NCBI GenBank assembly: GCA_046546095.1
Contig: JBKGYK010000022.1
Coordinates: 1-40,740 of the forward strand
Origin: JAQIBY01 sp046546095
GTDB taxonomy: Bacteria > Bacteroidota > Bacteroidia > Bacteroidales > ML635J-15
Direction: 5' to 3'
Length of the DNA stretch: 40,740 nt
The position numbers were made by a program, and so were the translations under genes. This document shows, one piece after another, positions 26,385 through 35,068 of this stretch. Below the pieces are notes generated by a model that was not told where the DNA came from, ran no database searches, and saw nothing but the letters and a program-made list of their open reading frames with translations. How positions within the stretch are numbered: position 1 is the stretch's first letter; each line of letters begins with the position of its first letter.

Positions 26385-27857
26385 CTATAAAACTGTCAGA
26401 AAATATTCTGACAAATCTGCATCTGCATTCAGCCCGATTTTTTTTCGCAAGCGGTTCCTGCCCTTGCTCACAGAACTCAATGCAACATTCAATACTCCGG
26501 CAATTTCTTTTGATTTTAGCTCCATCAAAAGCATGGCGGCAAGTTTTTGTTCTGTTTCTGTCAGATTGGGGTGTTTATTCCGAAGTCTCGAAAAGAAAGA
26601 GGGATAAATCTGATTAAAATTCATTAAAAACTCCTGCCAGTTTTTTCTGGTATCAATATTGGCATTGATCAACTGCAAAGCCTCTTTTGGATTTTCCTCA
26701 GAAATCGCATTTTTCACTTTCGTCATGACCTGATTATATGCCACCGCATTTGCAATTTCAGTGGAGAGTTCCTTGGATTTATGCTGGAGATGATCTTCCA
26801 ATCGCTTTCTTTCAAGGGTTTCCAAAGCCTCTTTCTGTGCTTTGTTTTTAAGTTTTAAGGAAAAACTCCGGTAATACAAGGCAAAAAGAACAATGATTAT
26901 GATCAAAATTATCAAAAGCATGAACACTTCCCTCTGCCGTGCTTTGGCTTTACGACTTTCCTGCCTGAGTTTCAACTGCTGCTTCTCCAGCTCATATTTT
27001 GCAGCCATTTCAAAAATGGTTTCATCAAGCTTATTGTTATAATATTGTTTTTGCAGAATTCTTGCACTTGAAAGGGCATGATAAGCAGTTTTCCAATCCC
27101 CTGAATACTCTCCGGTTTTTGCCCGCTGAAGATATAAGCGCATCCACAGGTTTTCATTTCTGTGTTTGGGTACAAAACCAAAAGCAGAGTCAATCAGTGC
27201 ATTGGCTTCTTCATACATTTCCCGGGCAATATAGACTCCTGCCAGATTAATCGCTACGCCAACTGCATGCTGATTGCTTTCATTATTTAGAAACAGATTC
27301 AGGGCTTCCTTAAAACATTGTTCTGAACGAGAGTACTTATTTTGCTGAGCGAAAACAAAACCAATCTCATTTTTTGAGCTGGCCAGCAAATCATCAAAGC
27401 CCATTTCTTCTGATATTTCAATGGACTGTTCTGAATATTTCACAACAGAATCAAAATGATTCACCGCTTTTGGATTGGACTCATTATACAGTGCAGCCAT
27501 GCGATTGTATGCATATGCCCTGTGATAATCTGAAATGGACTTTTCATTCAGCACCTCGTACAAGCTTGCAAAGCCTTTACCATACTCTCGTTTTGAGCGA
27601 TATGCTTCAGCCATAGCAATTCTTGTTTTTATTCCGGCATCACTCGACAATTCCACCGTATCGGCAACTGCCAGCAACAATTGCAGTGCAGGATCAGGCA
27701 TTAAGCGGTTGAGATAATTCTGTGCAGAATCTAAAACAACCTGTGAATCAACTTCCTGGGCAGACGATGAACCATTAAAAACAAATATAAAAGCCAGGAG
27801 TACCATGAATGGCATACTTCCTGGTTTTGCAATTCGATTGAGCGAAAATAGTATCAT
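26385..27857 (-). CDS. membrane-anchored TPR protein with LuxR-type DNA-binding domain
   Basis: A 490-residue regulator. The N-terminus has a signal-like hydrophobic segment (15-33), then about seven TPR-like helical pairs (about 35-285), a charged linker and a single membrane helix at 311-329 (VFMLLIILIIIIVLFALYY). A cytoplasmic coiled coil (about 335-370) and a C-terminal LuxR-type helix-turn-helix follow (432-476: LTETEQKLAAMLLMEL, KSKEIAGVLNVALSSVSKGRNRLRKKIGL). This is a Bacteroidota design in which periplasmic TPRs sense something and the cytoplasmic domain contacts DNA; the ligand is unknown. It lies directly upstream of the giant T9SS gene on the same strand (97 bases apart), making that gene the obvious target, though this is inference. 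There is no receiver or kinase domain. Confidence 0.85.
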   Translation of the reverse strand: MILFSLNRIAKPGSMPFMVLLAFIFVFNGSSSAQEVDSQVVLDSAQNYLNRLMPDPALQLLLAVADTVELSSDAGIKTRIAMAEAYRSKREYGKGFASLYEVLNEKSISDYHRAYAYNRMAALYNESNPKAVNHFDSVVKYSEQSIEISEEMGFDDLLASSKNEIGFVFAQQNKYSRSEQCFKEALNLFLNNESNQHAVGVAINLAGVYIAREMYEEANALIDSAFGFVPKHRNENLWMRLYLQRAKTGEYSGDWKTAYHALSSARILQKQYYNNKLDETIFEMAAKYELEKQQLKLRQESRKAKARQREVFMLLIILIIIIVLFALYYRSFSLKLKNKAQKEALETLERKRLEDHLQHKSKELSTEIANAVAYNQVMTKVKNAISEENPKEALQLINANIDTRKNWQEFLMNFNQIYPSFFSRLRNKHPNLTETEQKLAAMLLMELKSKEIAGVLNVALSSVSKGRNRLRKKIGLNADADLSEYFLTVL

Positions 27858-27883
27858 ATCTTTGGAATGATCCTACAATATTA

Positions 27884-27891
27884 CAAAAATA
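27884..27891 (-). promoter_or_regulatory. candidate -7 element of the TPR-LuxR regulator gene
   Basis: On the minus strand TATTTTTG matches TAnnTTTG and lies 26 bases before the ATG. A TTTTTTG upstream is only 16 bases away, shorter than usual, so the -33 part is uncertain. Confidence 0.35.
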
Positions 27892-28095
27892 TAAGCATTT
27901 TTCTCAGCAAAAAATCAATGAAATATCATGTATGTATTGCAAAACTCACATATAACTTTTGCAGGTTAAATGAAGTGCCAATCCCGGGTATTTTGGTTTG
28001 AGCATCCCGAAACAAGAACCAACTCAAAAGCTGAAAACACGGTGCAAACTAAAATGGCATTTTGCAATTTTAACACAATTCTAATAGTTTTTTTA

Positions 28096-28113
28096 GTTCG
28101 GTAGCTACCGAAC
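28096..28113. promoter_or_regulatory. perfect 18-base palindrome, probable operator of the efflux operon
   Basis: GTTCGGTAGCTACCGAAC reads identically on both strands. It ends 15 bases before the predicted -7 element, covering the -33 zone where no canonical TTG exists. The first gene of the operon is a winged-helix repressor-like protein, so this is the expected autoregulatory site. Confidence 0.65.
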
Positions 28114-28128
28114 CAACAAAGCCTTTTC

Positions 28129-28136
28129 TATCTTTG
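28129..28136 (+). promoter_or_regulatory. -7 element of the efflux operon
   Basis: TATCTTTG is an exact TAnnTTTG match, 20 bases before the regulator's ATG. Transcription would begin near 28143. The -33 position falls inside the palindrome and lacks a TTG, so the promoter may be weak or rely on an activator. Confidence 0.55.
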
Positions 28137-28155
28137 TGGTATAAATAATCAATAC

Positions 28156-28623
28156 ATGACTTCAGAAGAAAGAATACAGGAACAAAAGAAATTGATTGAA
28201 AGTCTTGGCATGAGTCTGGAGGAAGAAGGTATGCAGCCGGTTTCATGCCGGATACTGGCACTTCTGATGGTAATGGATAAGGAGCAGTTTACCTTTGACG
28301 AAATCATTGAGGAGCTTAAGATCAGCAAAAGTTCAGCCAGTAATGCCCTGAAGATACTACAGTTGAAGGACATTGTTGAATATGAAACCAGACCGGGTGA
28401 CAGAAAACGCTACTTCCAGATCAAAAGGCATGATCCTTTTCAGCTTTTTGAAAAAGTAAAAAATTCCATGATTGAAAGAAACAAGTTATTGAACAGTATC
28501 ATTGCACTTAAAAAGGATCCTGATTCTGAGAATGCAATATTTTTCAGGGATTTGATCAGATTAACAGAGCTGTTTTTGGAGAATTACGAAAAAATGAAAG
28601 AAAATTTTATTAAAAACAGATAA
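28156..28623 (+). CDS. GbsR/MarR-like winged-helix transcriptional regulator
   Basis: A 155-residue regulator. Residues about 25-95 form a winged helix: FTFDEIIEELKISKSSASNALKILQ is the helix-turn-helix and VEYETRPGDRKRYFQI the wing. Flanking N- and C-terminal helices (MTSEERIQEQKKLIESLG and the charged tail after residue 110) would form the dimer interface, as in GbsR and MarR family proteins. It is the first gene of an efflux operon, 17 bases before the TolC-like gene, and a perfect palindrome sits just upstream of its promoter. I infer that it represses the operon and is released by a pump substrate or related ligand. The ligand is unknown. Confidence 0.85.
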   Translation: MTSEERIQEQKKLIESLGMSLEEEGMQPVSCRILALLMVMDKEQFTFDEIIEELKISKSSASNALKILQLKDIVEYETRPGDRKRYFQIKRHDPFQLFEKVKNSMIERNKLLNSIIALKKDPDSENAIFFRDLIRLTELFLENYEKMKENFIKNR

Positions 28624-28640
28624 ACATTTTAATAAAAACA

Positions 28641-30041
28641 ATGCTGGATATGATGTATGGTAAAAAACTGATAATGATTGCGCTGGCAAATTTTGCACTT
28701 TTGGCGGCATCAGCACAGGATTCTGTGATGCAGCTTTCTGTTTCTGATGCCAGGGACTTTGCGATAGAGCATAATAAGGAATTGCTGAATGCAAAAGAAG
28801 ACGTGCAAATTGCCAGGGAACAATACAAGGCAGCACGTGGGCAAGGCCTTCCTCAAATTGACGGAACACTGGATTACATGACCAATTTTAATTATGAAGC
28901 AGAGCTGGAGTTTGGCGGCGGAGAAGAAAGCAGTCCCCCTGACATTAACTATCAGGTATTGGACGAGGGTGACATGGAAATCATAAAGCTCCTTGAATCC
29001 ATGACATCAACAGGACCTACCACGATAGAAATGACAGATCAGTCCAGTGCACAACTTCAGGTGACGCAGCTGATTTTTGGAGGACAGTACTGGGTGGGGC
29101 TAAAGACTGCTGAAATTGCTGAAGAGCTGGCTCGTCAGAATGTTTCACTGACAGAACTTGATGTAAAGGAGAGCATCGAAAACACCTATTACATGATTTT
29201 GGTTACTGAGAATATACTTGACGTTTTACAAAAAAACATTGACAATCTGGAGGATATCAAGGAACACACGCAAAACATGTATCAGGCCGGACTTGCTGAG
29301 GAAGTGGATGTGGATCAAATCAGCATCAGTCAGTCAAAACTGGAAAACCAAAAAAAGGCCATGGAAAGAAATGTCCGGCTCACTTATCACATGTTACATT
29401 TTCAGATGGGTCTGGATTATGAGCAGGAAATTGAACTCACAGATTCTTTGGAGGGGCTGATGAAAAGCATTGAAGTCAATTCAAAACTGGCAACCTCCTT
29501 TGATCCCGAGCTGAACCCACAATATCAGCTCATGGAAACACAAGAATTCTTACAGGAAAAACAGATTGACATGCAGAAATGGGCATACGCTCCTACCCTC
29601 ACTGGTTTTTACACTTATACTGAAAAGATTATGACCAGTGGTTTTGATCTGAATCCCAGAAATGCTGCGGGTCTGAATTTATCAATACCAATTTTCTCAA
29701 GTGGTATTCGTAAAGCCAATCTTGATAAAGCCAGAATTGAGCTGGACAAAGTAAAACGCTCCGGTGAAATGATCAAAGAGCAACTGTTGATGCAAAACAA
29801 TCAGCTCAGATATGAACTGACGGATGCCTGGGAAAACTATCAGACACAGAAAAAAAATGTTGAAGTAGCCAGGCGCGTTTTGGATAATGTGGAGAACAAA
29901 TATAAACAGGGCTTGGCATCAAGCCTTGACCTGACACAGTCTAACTCAAATTACCTGGAAGCTGAAAGCAATTTCCTGAATGCTGCCATGGATTTGATGC
30001 AGGCAAACCTGAAACTTGAAAAATTATACGATCAATTATAA
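28641..30041 (+). CDS. TolC-family outer-membrane efflux channel
   Basis: A 466-residue protein with a signal peptide (residues 1-25, ending LAASAQ) and the two long helical repeats of outer-membrane efflux proteins. Family marks are SVSDARDFAIEHNKELLNAKEDVQIAREQYKAARGQGLPQI at the start, the periplasmic helices with EEVDVDQISISQSKLENQKK, the beta segment LNLSIPIFSSGIRKANLDKARIEL, and the final VENKYKQGLASSLDLTQSNSNYLEAESNFLNA. It would form the trimeric exit duct of the tripartite pump encoded downstream, with 15 bases to the adaptor gene. A Glu-, Asp- and Gly-rich insert at about 88-125 (GGGEESSPPDIN) lies where an extracellular loop is expected. Confidence 0.9.
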   Translation: MLDMMYGKKLIMIALANFALLAASAQDSVMQLSVSDARDFAIEHNKELLNAKEDVQIAREQYKAARGQGLPQIDGTLDYMTNFNYEAELEFGGGEESSPPDINYQVLDEGDMEIIKLLESMTSTGPTTIEMTDQSSAQLQVTQLIFGGQYWVGLKTAEIAEELARQNVSLTELDVKESIENTYYMILVTENILDVLQKNIDNLEDIKEHTQNMYQAGLAEEVDVDQISISQSKLENQKKAMERNVRLTYHMLHFQMGLDYEQEIELTDSLEGLMKSIEVNSKLATSFDPELNPQYQLMETQEFLQEKQIDMQKWAYAPTLTGFYTYTEKIMTSGFDLNPRNAAGLNLSIPIFSSGIRKANLDKARIELDKVKRSGEMIKEQLLMQNNQLRYELTDAWENYQTQKKNVEVARRVLDNVENKYKQGLASSLDLTQSNSNYLEAESNFLNAAMDLMQANLKLEKLYDQL

Positions 30042-30056
30042 AATCAGAAAGACAGC

Positions 30057-31109
30057 GTGATGAAAAAAACAAAAATTCTTGTATGGATAATGCTTGTTGC
30101 AGGAATCATGTCAGCATGTAATCCTGAAGAAAGCAAAAACAACAAACAGGATAAACAGGAAACTAAACCTGTAAAAATCACTGAATTAACGGTAGACAGT
30201 ATAGAGAGAGAATTGTCATATACCGCCAATCTCAATCCCTGGCAAGTGGTAAACTATGCCCCTGCCACACCGGGAAGAATCAAAAAAATATACGTTGATG
30301 AGGGTGATCATATTTCCAAAGGACAGAAACTGGTACAAATGGATCAGACTGAACTGACACAGGCATTAATCAATCTGGATAATGCACGGAAGAATTTTCA
30401 GCGCATGGATACCCTGAATGATTTGAACAGCATTTCAAAACAACAATACGACCAGGCAAAGACACAATACGAGCTTGCTCAGGCAAACATTGAATTTCTG
30501 CAGGAAAACATATCACTTGATGCGCCTTTCAACGGGCTTGTTACCGCCAAATACTTTGAAGACGGAGAAATGTATTCCGGCTCCCCCACCACACCTGACG
30601 GTAAACCGGCAGTGTTAACCCTTATGCAAATATCCCCCATAAAAGTAATGGTGAGCCTATCTGAACAACATTTCCCCTATCTTAAAGAGGGGATGAAAAC
30701 CACCATCAAGTCTGATATATACAGGAAGAGTGAATTTACCGGAAAAATCAGTCGCATACATCCTACAATAGACCCCGCCACAAGAACTTTTCAGGCCGAA
30801 ATAAAAATAAACAATGAAGAAGAAAGCTTGCGGCCGGGAATGTTTGTCACTGTAGACATCAACATCAAAAGTGAAACAAGCATGCTTGCCCCTGCCATTG
30901 CTGTAGTCAAACAGGAAGGCACAAATAACCGTCATGTTTTTGTAGCGGATAATGGCAAAGCAAGAAGAATTGAGGTGAAAATTGGTGACCGGTTCAATGA
31001 TCAGCTCGAAATCCTGTCTGATGAGCTCAAAGAAGGAATGAAGCTAATCATCGCCGGTCAGGCCAACCTGAAACACGGTGACGCCATCAGGGTCCAAAAC
31101 AACAAGTAA
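30057..31109 (+). CDS. RND efflux periplasmic adaptor (membrane fusion protein), lipoprotein
   Basis: A 350-residue adaptor that links the RND pump with the TolC-like channel. The signal ends in a lipobox-like MSAC, giving a lipid-modified Cys21, followed by a Lys/Asn/Gln-rich tether. Then come the barrel-sandwich half-motif (GRIKKIYVDEGDHISKGQKLVQMD), a short alpha-hairpin (about 100-145), the returning lipoyl-like half (ISLDAPFNGLVTAKYFEDGEMY), the beta-barrel with IHPTIDPATRTFQAEI and LRPGMFVTVDI, and a membrane-proximal domain at the end. The hairpin is short, as in many Bacteroidota adaptors. The gene lies between the channel and pump genes with gaps of 15 and 33 bases. Confidence 0.92.
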   Translation: MMKKTKILVWIMLVAGIMSACNPEESKNNKQDKQETKPVKITELTVDSIERELSYTANLNPWQVVNYAPATPGRIKKIYVDEGDHISKGQKLVQMDQTELTQALINLDNARKNFQRMDTLNDLNSISKQQYDQAKTQYELAQANIEFLQENISLDAPFNGLVTAKYFEDGEMYSGSPTTPDGKPAVLTLMQISPIKVMVSLSEQHFPYLKEGMKTTIKSDIYRKSEFTGKISRIHPTIDPATRTFQAEIKINNEEESLRPGMFVTVDINIKSETSMLAPAIAVVKQEGTNNRHVFVADNGKARRIEVKIGDRFNDQLEILSDELKEGMKLIIAGQANLKHGDAIRVQNNK

Positions 31110-31142
31110 TAATCCAGCAAGTAAAGCATAAAATTGTAAATC

Positions 31143-34100
31143 ATGAGTATTTTCAGCAACGCAGTAAATAAACCCGTTACCACAATCATGGTTTTTGTAG
31201 CCATCATTGTGATGGGGATTTATTCTGCTTATAAATTGCCCGTTGACCTGTATCCGGAAATTGAAATACCGGCAATCACTGTTTTTACTACATATCCCGG
31301 GGCAAGTGCAAAGGATATTGAGACCAACATCAGCGAACCCATAGAAGATGCGCTCAACACTGTGGACGACCTCAAGGAAATCAGTTCTGTTTCCAGAGAT
31401 AATCTGTCCATTGTGGTACTGGAGTTTGAGTATGAAACGGATCTCAGCGAAGCTGCCAACAACATTCGCGACGGACTTGCCTTTGTCGAAGACGAATTGC
31501 CTGAAGCAGCAGAAGACCCTCAGATATTCAAGTTCAATTCCAGCATGATGCCGATTCAGATGTTTGCCATCACAGCAGATGAAAATTTTGAGGGACTTGA
31601 GAAATTACTGGAAGAGGTGCTTGTGAATCCACTCAATCGCATTGACGGTGTCGGCTCCATCAACGTGGTAGCAACTCCCACCCGTGAAATTGCCGTAGAA
31701 TTCAATCCCCGGAGGCTGGAAGCATACAGCATGACTGTTGAGCAAATCGGAAATATCCTGTCTGCCGAAAACATGAACATGCCTACCGGTAATATAGAAA
31801 TGGGTAAAATGGATTATCCCTTGCGTGTAGAAGGAGAATTTGATTCCAGCGACTATATTGAAAATATTGTCATTGGAAACCAACAAGGAAAGGAAATCTA
31901 TTTGAAAGATGTTGCCACTGTCCGGGACTCTATACGGGAAATGACCATGGATGAAAAAATAAACGGGCAGCAGGGTGTTCGTATGATGGTCATGAAGCAA
32001 TCAGGAGCTAACACCGTAAATATTGCAAAGCAGATCAATCAAGAGATGAAAAGTCTGAAAAAAAATCTGCCACCTGATGTTGAAATTCAAACAGTTTTCG
32101 ATTCAAGTGAATTCATCCGCGACTCCATCAACAACCTGACCCAAACGTTAATGTATGCCATGCTATTTGTGGTTATGGTTGTACTGTTTTTCCTTGGCCG
32201 ATGGCGTGCTACATTTATTGTGGTACTGACAATTCCGATTTCTCTGATTGTTTCTTTCATATACCTCAGACTAACAGGCAATTCCATCAACATCATTTCT
32301 CTGTCAGCCCTGGCCATTGCCATTGGCATGGTTGTGGATGATGCCATTGTGGTACTTGAAAACATCAGCAAACACATTGAAAGAGGAAGCAGCCCGAGAG
32401 AGGCCGCAATTTATGCTACCAATGAAGTGTGGCTGGCTGTGGTTGTTACCACCCTAACCGTTGTAGCCGTATTCCTACCCCTTACCATGGTTGGCGGAAT
32501 GACCGGCATTATGTTTGCTCAGTTGGGCTGGATCGTAACCATTACCGTAACAACTTCTACAATCGCTGCCATCAGCCTCACACCTATGCTTAGTTCAAAA
32601 CTGCTGAGACTGAATAACAAAAGCAACAAGAAACCAGGCAAATACAGCTATGCAAACACAATCCGGCCCTTGCTTGACAGACTTGACAACTGGTATGGCA
32701 GAAAACTGGAATGGAGTTTACAGCATAAACGCATCATCGTGTTCTCAGCCCTGGGAATATTTATAGGTTCCATTTTGCTGGCACCTAAGCTGGGCACTGA
32801 GTTTATGCCCCAAACCGATGAAGGTCGCTTTGACATTTCCGTTGAATTACAAGCAGGCACTCGTGTGGATGAATCGGTGAAAGTTGCCCGGAAAGTTGAT
32901 AGTATCCTTTTTGCCGACTTCCCCGAAATAACTCTGGTGTCAACTTCAGCAGGAGCTGATGATGAAGGCAGTTTTATGTCTATGTTCCAGTCAACCGGAT
33001 CAAACATTATTAATTACAGAATACGCCTGGTGGATTATGAAGAAAGAGAAAAAACTGTCTGGAGCATAATGGAGGAAGTCAGAAAAGAACTTGCTGATAT
33101 TCCTGAAATTGTGAAATACAATGTTACCACCGGTGATGGTTTTGGCGGATTGGCTCAAAACAATATCGACCTTGAAATCTATGGTTATGAGCTTGAAACG
33201 GCTACCCGTCTGGCAAACCAACTTGCAGACAGTGTGCGAAACATTGAGGGGGCACGTGAAGTCAGGGTTAGCAGGGAAGATGAAAAGCCGGAGCTGCAGG
33301 TTGACTTGGACAGAGACAAACTGGCTGCCAACGGACTGAATACAGCCACAGTATCAACTGCACTGTACAATCGTGTTGAAGGCATGACTGCTACTCATTA
33401 CAGGGAAGCCGGAGAAGAGTACGATGTTGTCCTGAGACTGAAAAAAGAATACAGAAACAGCCTTTCTGATATTCAAAACATTGCCATTCAGACCCCCATG
33501 GGTGACTTTGTTCGTCTGGGAGAGCTTGGTGATGTAGAAGAGTTCTATTCTCCACCAAATATCGAAAGAAAGCGGCGTGAACGTGTTGTTACAGTATCAG
33601 CAACTCCATACAAAATCAGTATGGGCGAACTGGCCGCTCAAATGCAAAACATCATCAATGAGATGGAAACTCCTTCGGGTTTCATGATTGAAGTTGGTGG
33701 TGCCTACGAAGACCAGCAGGAAGGCTTCCAGGATTTGGGACTCTTGCTGATCCTCAGTCTTGTACTGGTATACATCGTGATGGCATCACAGTTTGAATCT
33801 CTGAAAATGCCGTTTATCATCATGTTCTCCATCCCGTTTGCCTTCTCAGGTGTTATTCTTGCATTGCTGATCACCGGCAAACCCCTGAGTATCATTGCAG
33901 CACTTGGGGCGGTGATGCTGGTTGGTATTGTGGTGAAAAATGCCATCGTGCTGGTAGATTATATTAATCTGATGAGAGATCGTGGACATCCCCTGGCTGA
34001 AGCAATTGTCCTTTCAGGACGTTCAAGACTGAGACCGGTTTTGATGACTGCGATAACTACCATTCTTGGTATGTTGCCACTGGCATTAAGCACAGGTGAA

Positions 34101-34265
34101 GGTTCTGAAATCTGGAGCCCGATGGGAATATCTGTGATCGGTGGACTACTCGCTTCTACAATCATTACAATGCTTATTGTACCGGTTGTGTACATGCTGT
34201 TTACCCGAAGTGGTGAACGCAATAAGAAAAAGAAACTGAGAAAAAAATTCGGATTTCTTGATTGA
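31143..34265 (+). CDS. RND-family efflux pump, inner-membrane subunit
   Basis: A 1040-residue proton-driven pump of the hydrophobe/amphiphile efflux (AcrB-like) family with 12 membrane helices and two large periplasmic loops. The proton relay is intact: two adjacent aspartates at 399-400 (GMVVDDAIVVLENI) and the helix-10 lysine at 932 (VGIVVKNAIVLVDY). Other family stretches are the first helix with PVTTIMVFVA, YPGASAKDIE and the GGAYEDQQEGFQDL hinge before helix 7. The LPVDLYPEIEIP opening resembles the CusA/AcrB superfamily in general, but the methionine triad of CusA is not evident, so organic substrates are more likely than metals. The C-terminus is basic. It lies 33 bases after the adaptor gene. 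Confidence 0.95.
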   Translation: MSIFSNAVNKPVTTIMVFVAIIVMGIYSAYKLPVDLYPEIEIPAITVFTTYPGASAKDIETNISEPIEDALNTVDDLKEISSVSRDNLSIVVLEFEYETDLSEAANNIRDGLAFVEDELPEAAEDPQIFKFNSSMMPIQMFAITADENFEGLEKLLEEVLVNPLNRIDGVGSINVVATPTREIAVEFNPRRLEAYSMTVEQIGNILSAENMNMPTGNIEMGKMDYPLRVEGEFDSSDYIENIVIGNQQGKEIYLKDVATVRDSIREMTMDEKINGQQGVRMMVMKQSGANTVNIAKQINQEMKSLKKNLPPDVEIQTVFDSSEFIRDSINNLTQTLMYAMLFVVMVVLFFLGRWRATFIVVLTIPISLIVSFIYLRLTGNSINIISLSALAIAIGMVVDDAIVVLENISKHIERGSSPREAAIYATNEVWLAVVVTTLTVVAVFLPLTMVGGMTGIMFAQLGWIVTITVTTSTIAAISLTPMLSSKLLRLNNKSNKKPGKYSYANTIRPLLDRLDNWYGRKLEWSLQHKRIIVFSALGIFIGSILLAPKLGTEFMPQTDEGRFDISVELQAGTRVDESVKVARKVDSILFADFPEITLVSTSAGADDEGSFMSMFQSTGSNIINYRIRLVDYEEREKTVWSIMEEVRKELADIPEIVKYNVTTGDGFGGLAQNNIDLEIYGYELETATRLANQLADSVRNIEGAREVRVSREDEKPELQVDLDRDKLAANGLNTATVSTALYNRVEGMTATHYREAGEEYDVVLRLKKEYRNSLSDIQNIAIQTPMGDFVRLGELGDVEEFYSPPNIERKRRERVVTVSATPYKISMGELAAQMQNIINEMETPSGFMIEVGGAYEDQQEGFQDLGLLLILSLVLVYIVMASQFESLKMPFIIMFSIPFAFSGVILALLITGKPLSIIAALGAVMLVGIVVKNAIVLVDYINLMRDRGHPLAEAIVLSGRSRLRPVLMTAITTILGMLPLALSTGEGSEIWSPMGISVIGGLLASTIITMLIVPVVYMLFTRSGERNKKKKLRKKFGFLD

Positions 34266-34300
34266 TGCAACAACACTTTACTAATCTGAAAATGTAAACT

Positions 34301-34594
34301 ATGAAATCAGTATTTATCACATACAACCAGGCGCATACTGAGAAAGTTGATTATGTACTTGATCATCTGGGTATACGCGGCTATACCGAATGGAAACAGG
34401 TTTTTGGCAGAGGCAGTAAAGACGGTGTTCCACATATGGGAACACACACCTGGCCAGAACAAAACAACGCAATCTTAACGGTTGTGGAAGATGAAAAAGT
34501 GGATGACCTCCTTGAGGCCATAAAAAAGATTGATGACATCAATGAAGAAGTAGGCATCAGGGCTTTTGTCTGGAATGTTGAGAAAATGGTGTAA
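34301..34594 (+). CDS. PG0541-type, PII-fold protein of the RND efflux operon
   Basis: A 97-residue cytoplasmic protein of the PG0541 transporter-associated family, known from Bacteroidota RND operons and related in fold to nitrogen PII and CutA-like proteins. The sequence shows the PII-like alternation: strand MKSVFITYN, helix KVDYVLDHLG, strand, a central loop FGRGSKDGVPHMGTHTWP with two histidines (45 and 49), strand AILTVVEDEKVDDLLEAIKKI, and a last strand GIRAFVWNVEKM. The loop sits where PII proteins bind ligands or partners. It follows the pump gene after 35 bases, the last gene of the operon. I infer a ligand-dependent modulator of the pump, but no mechanism is established. Confidence 0.8.
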   Translation: MKSVFITYNQAHTEKVDYVLDHLGIRGYTEWKQVFGRGSKDGVPHMGTHTWPEQNNAILTVVEDEKVDDLLEAIKKIDDINEEVGIRAFVWNVEKMV

Positions 34595-34650
34595 TTACCG
34601 TATGACTCATCCATAAGGTAAAACAGAATCTTGGATACCTGATTATATTG

Positions 34651-34780
34651 TTGAGACGCACGCAATATGGATTCTGTTGATGCTGCAGACATCATTGATT
34701 TTAATTGATTATTGATTAATTTTTACTGTTGAGACGCACGGCCGTGCGTTTCAACTATAAAAACGACCACACGTCTCAAC
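34651..34780. repeat. dispersed palindromic repeat, three copies of a GTTGAGACGCACG core
   Basis: The core TTGAGACGCACG occurs at 34651-34662 and again within 34728-34740. The second copy continues into a 28-base near-perfect palindrome (34728-34755, arms GTTGAGACGCACGG and CCGTGCGTTTCAAC, one mismatch). A third, partial inverted copy (CACGTCTCAAC) lies at 34770-34780. Elements with a GAGACGC...GCGTCTC pattern are, in my recollection, common interspersed repeats of Bacteroidota and cyanobacteria. Here they follow the efflux operon and could act as terminators. Confidence 0.65.
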
Positions 34781-35068
34781 AATAGTGAAAGAGGCTTACG
34801 TCACAACTACATAAAAGCCCGAGTGTCAGCTAAAAAAAAGCAGTATTATTCTACACACATACCTATCCCCGATTCCCGGTCAGAGGATAGATATGTGATC
34901 AGTTCTGATCCGGCAAAGACAACATCTTGTAAAGGCAGGATAATTCTGAAAGTAATTCCGGCTTTCTCTGTTTTTGCTGTATTCAAATCATCTTCCACAA
35001 CAGGATTTGAAACCTTCCCATCTTTTACGTATATTGCAGTATGGCTTAACATTTAAAATAAAAAAAAT
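34781..35068. other. stretch with no clear gene
   Basis: Opposing open frames overlap at about 34823-35056 (plus) and 34846-35052 (minus). The minus frame contains AGITFRIILPLQ, faintly like the end of a histidine-kinase ATPase domain. The matching signal is too short and the rest does not fit, so I call no gene. Confidence 0.3.

Noticed and set aside
31143..34265. Considered as a CusA-type metal pump
   Set aside because: The methionine triad and histidine-rich regions of heavy-metal RND pumps are not visible, and the adaptor lacks metal-binding tails.
34651..34780. Considered as a CRISPR array
   Set aside because: Copies are few, partial, in both orientations, without uniform spacers, and no cas genes are present.
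34846..35052. Minus-strand frame with a histidine-kinase-like end (AGITFRIILPLQ)
   Set aside because: Only about 12 residues fit; the ATP-binding N, G1 and G2 boxes are missing and the opposite strand is open too.
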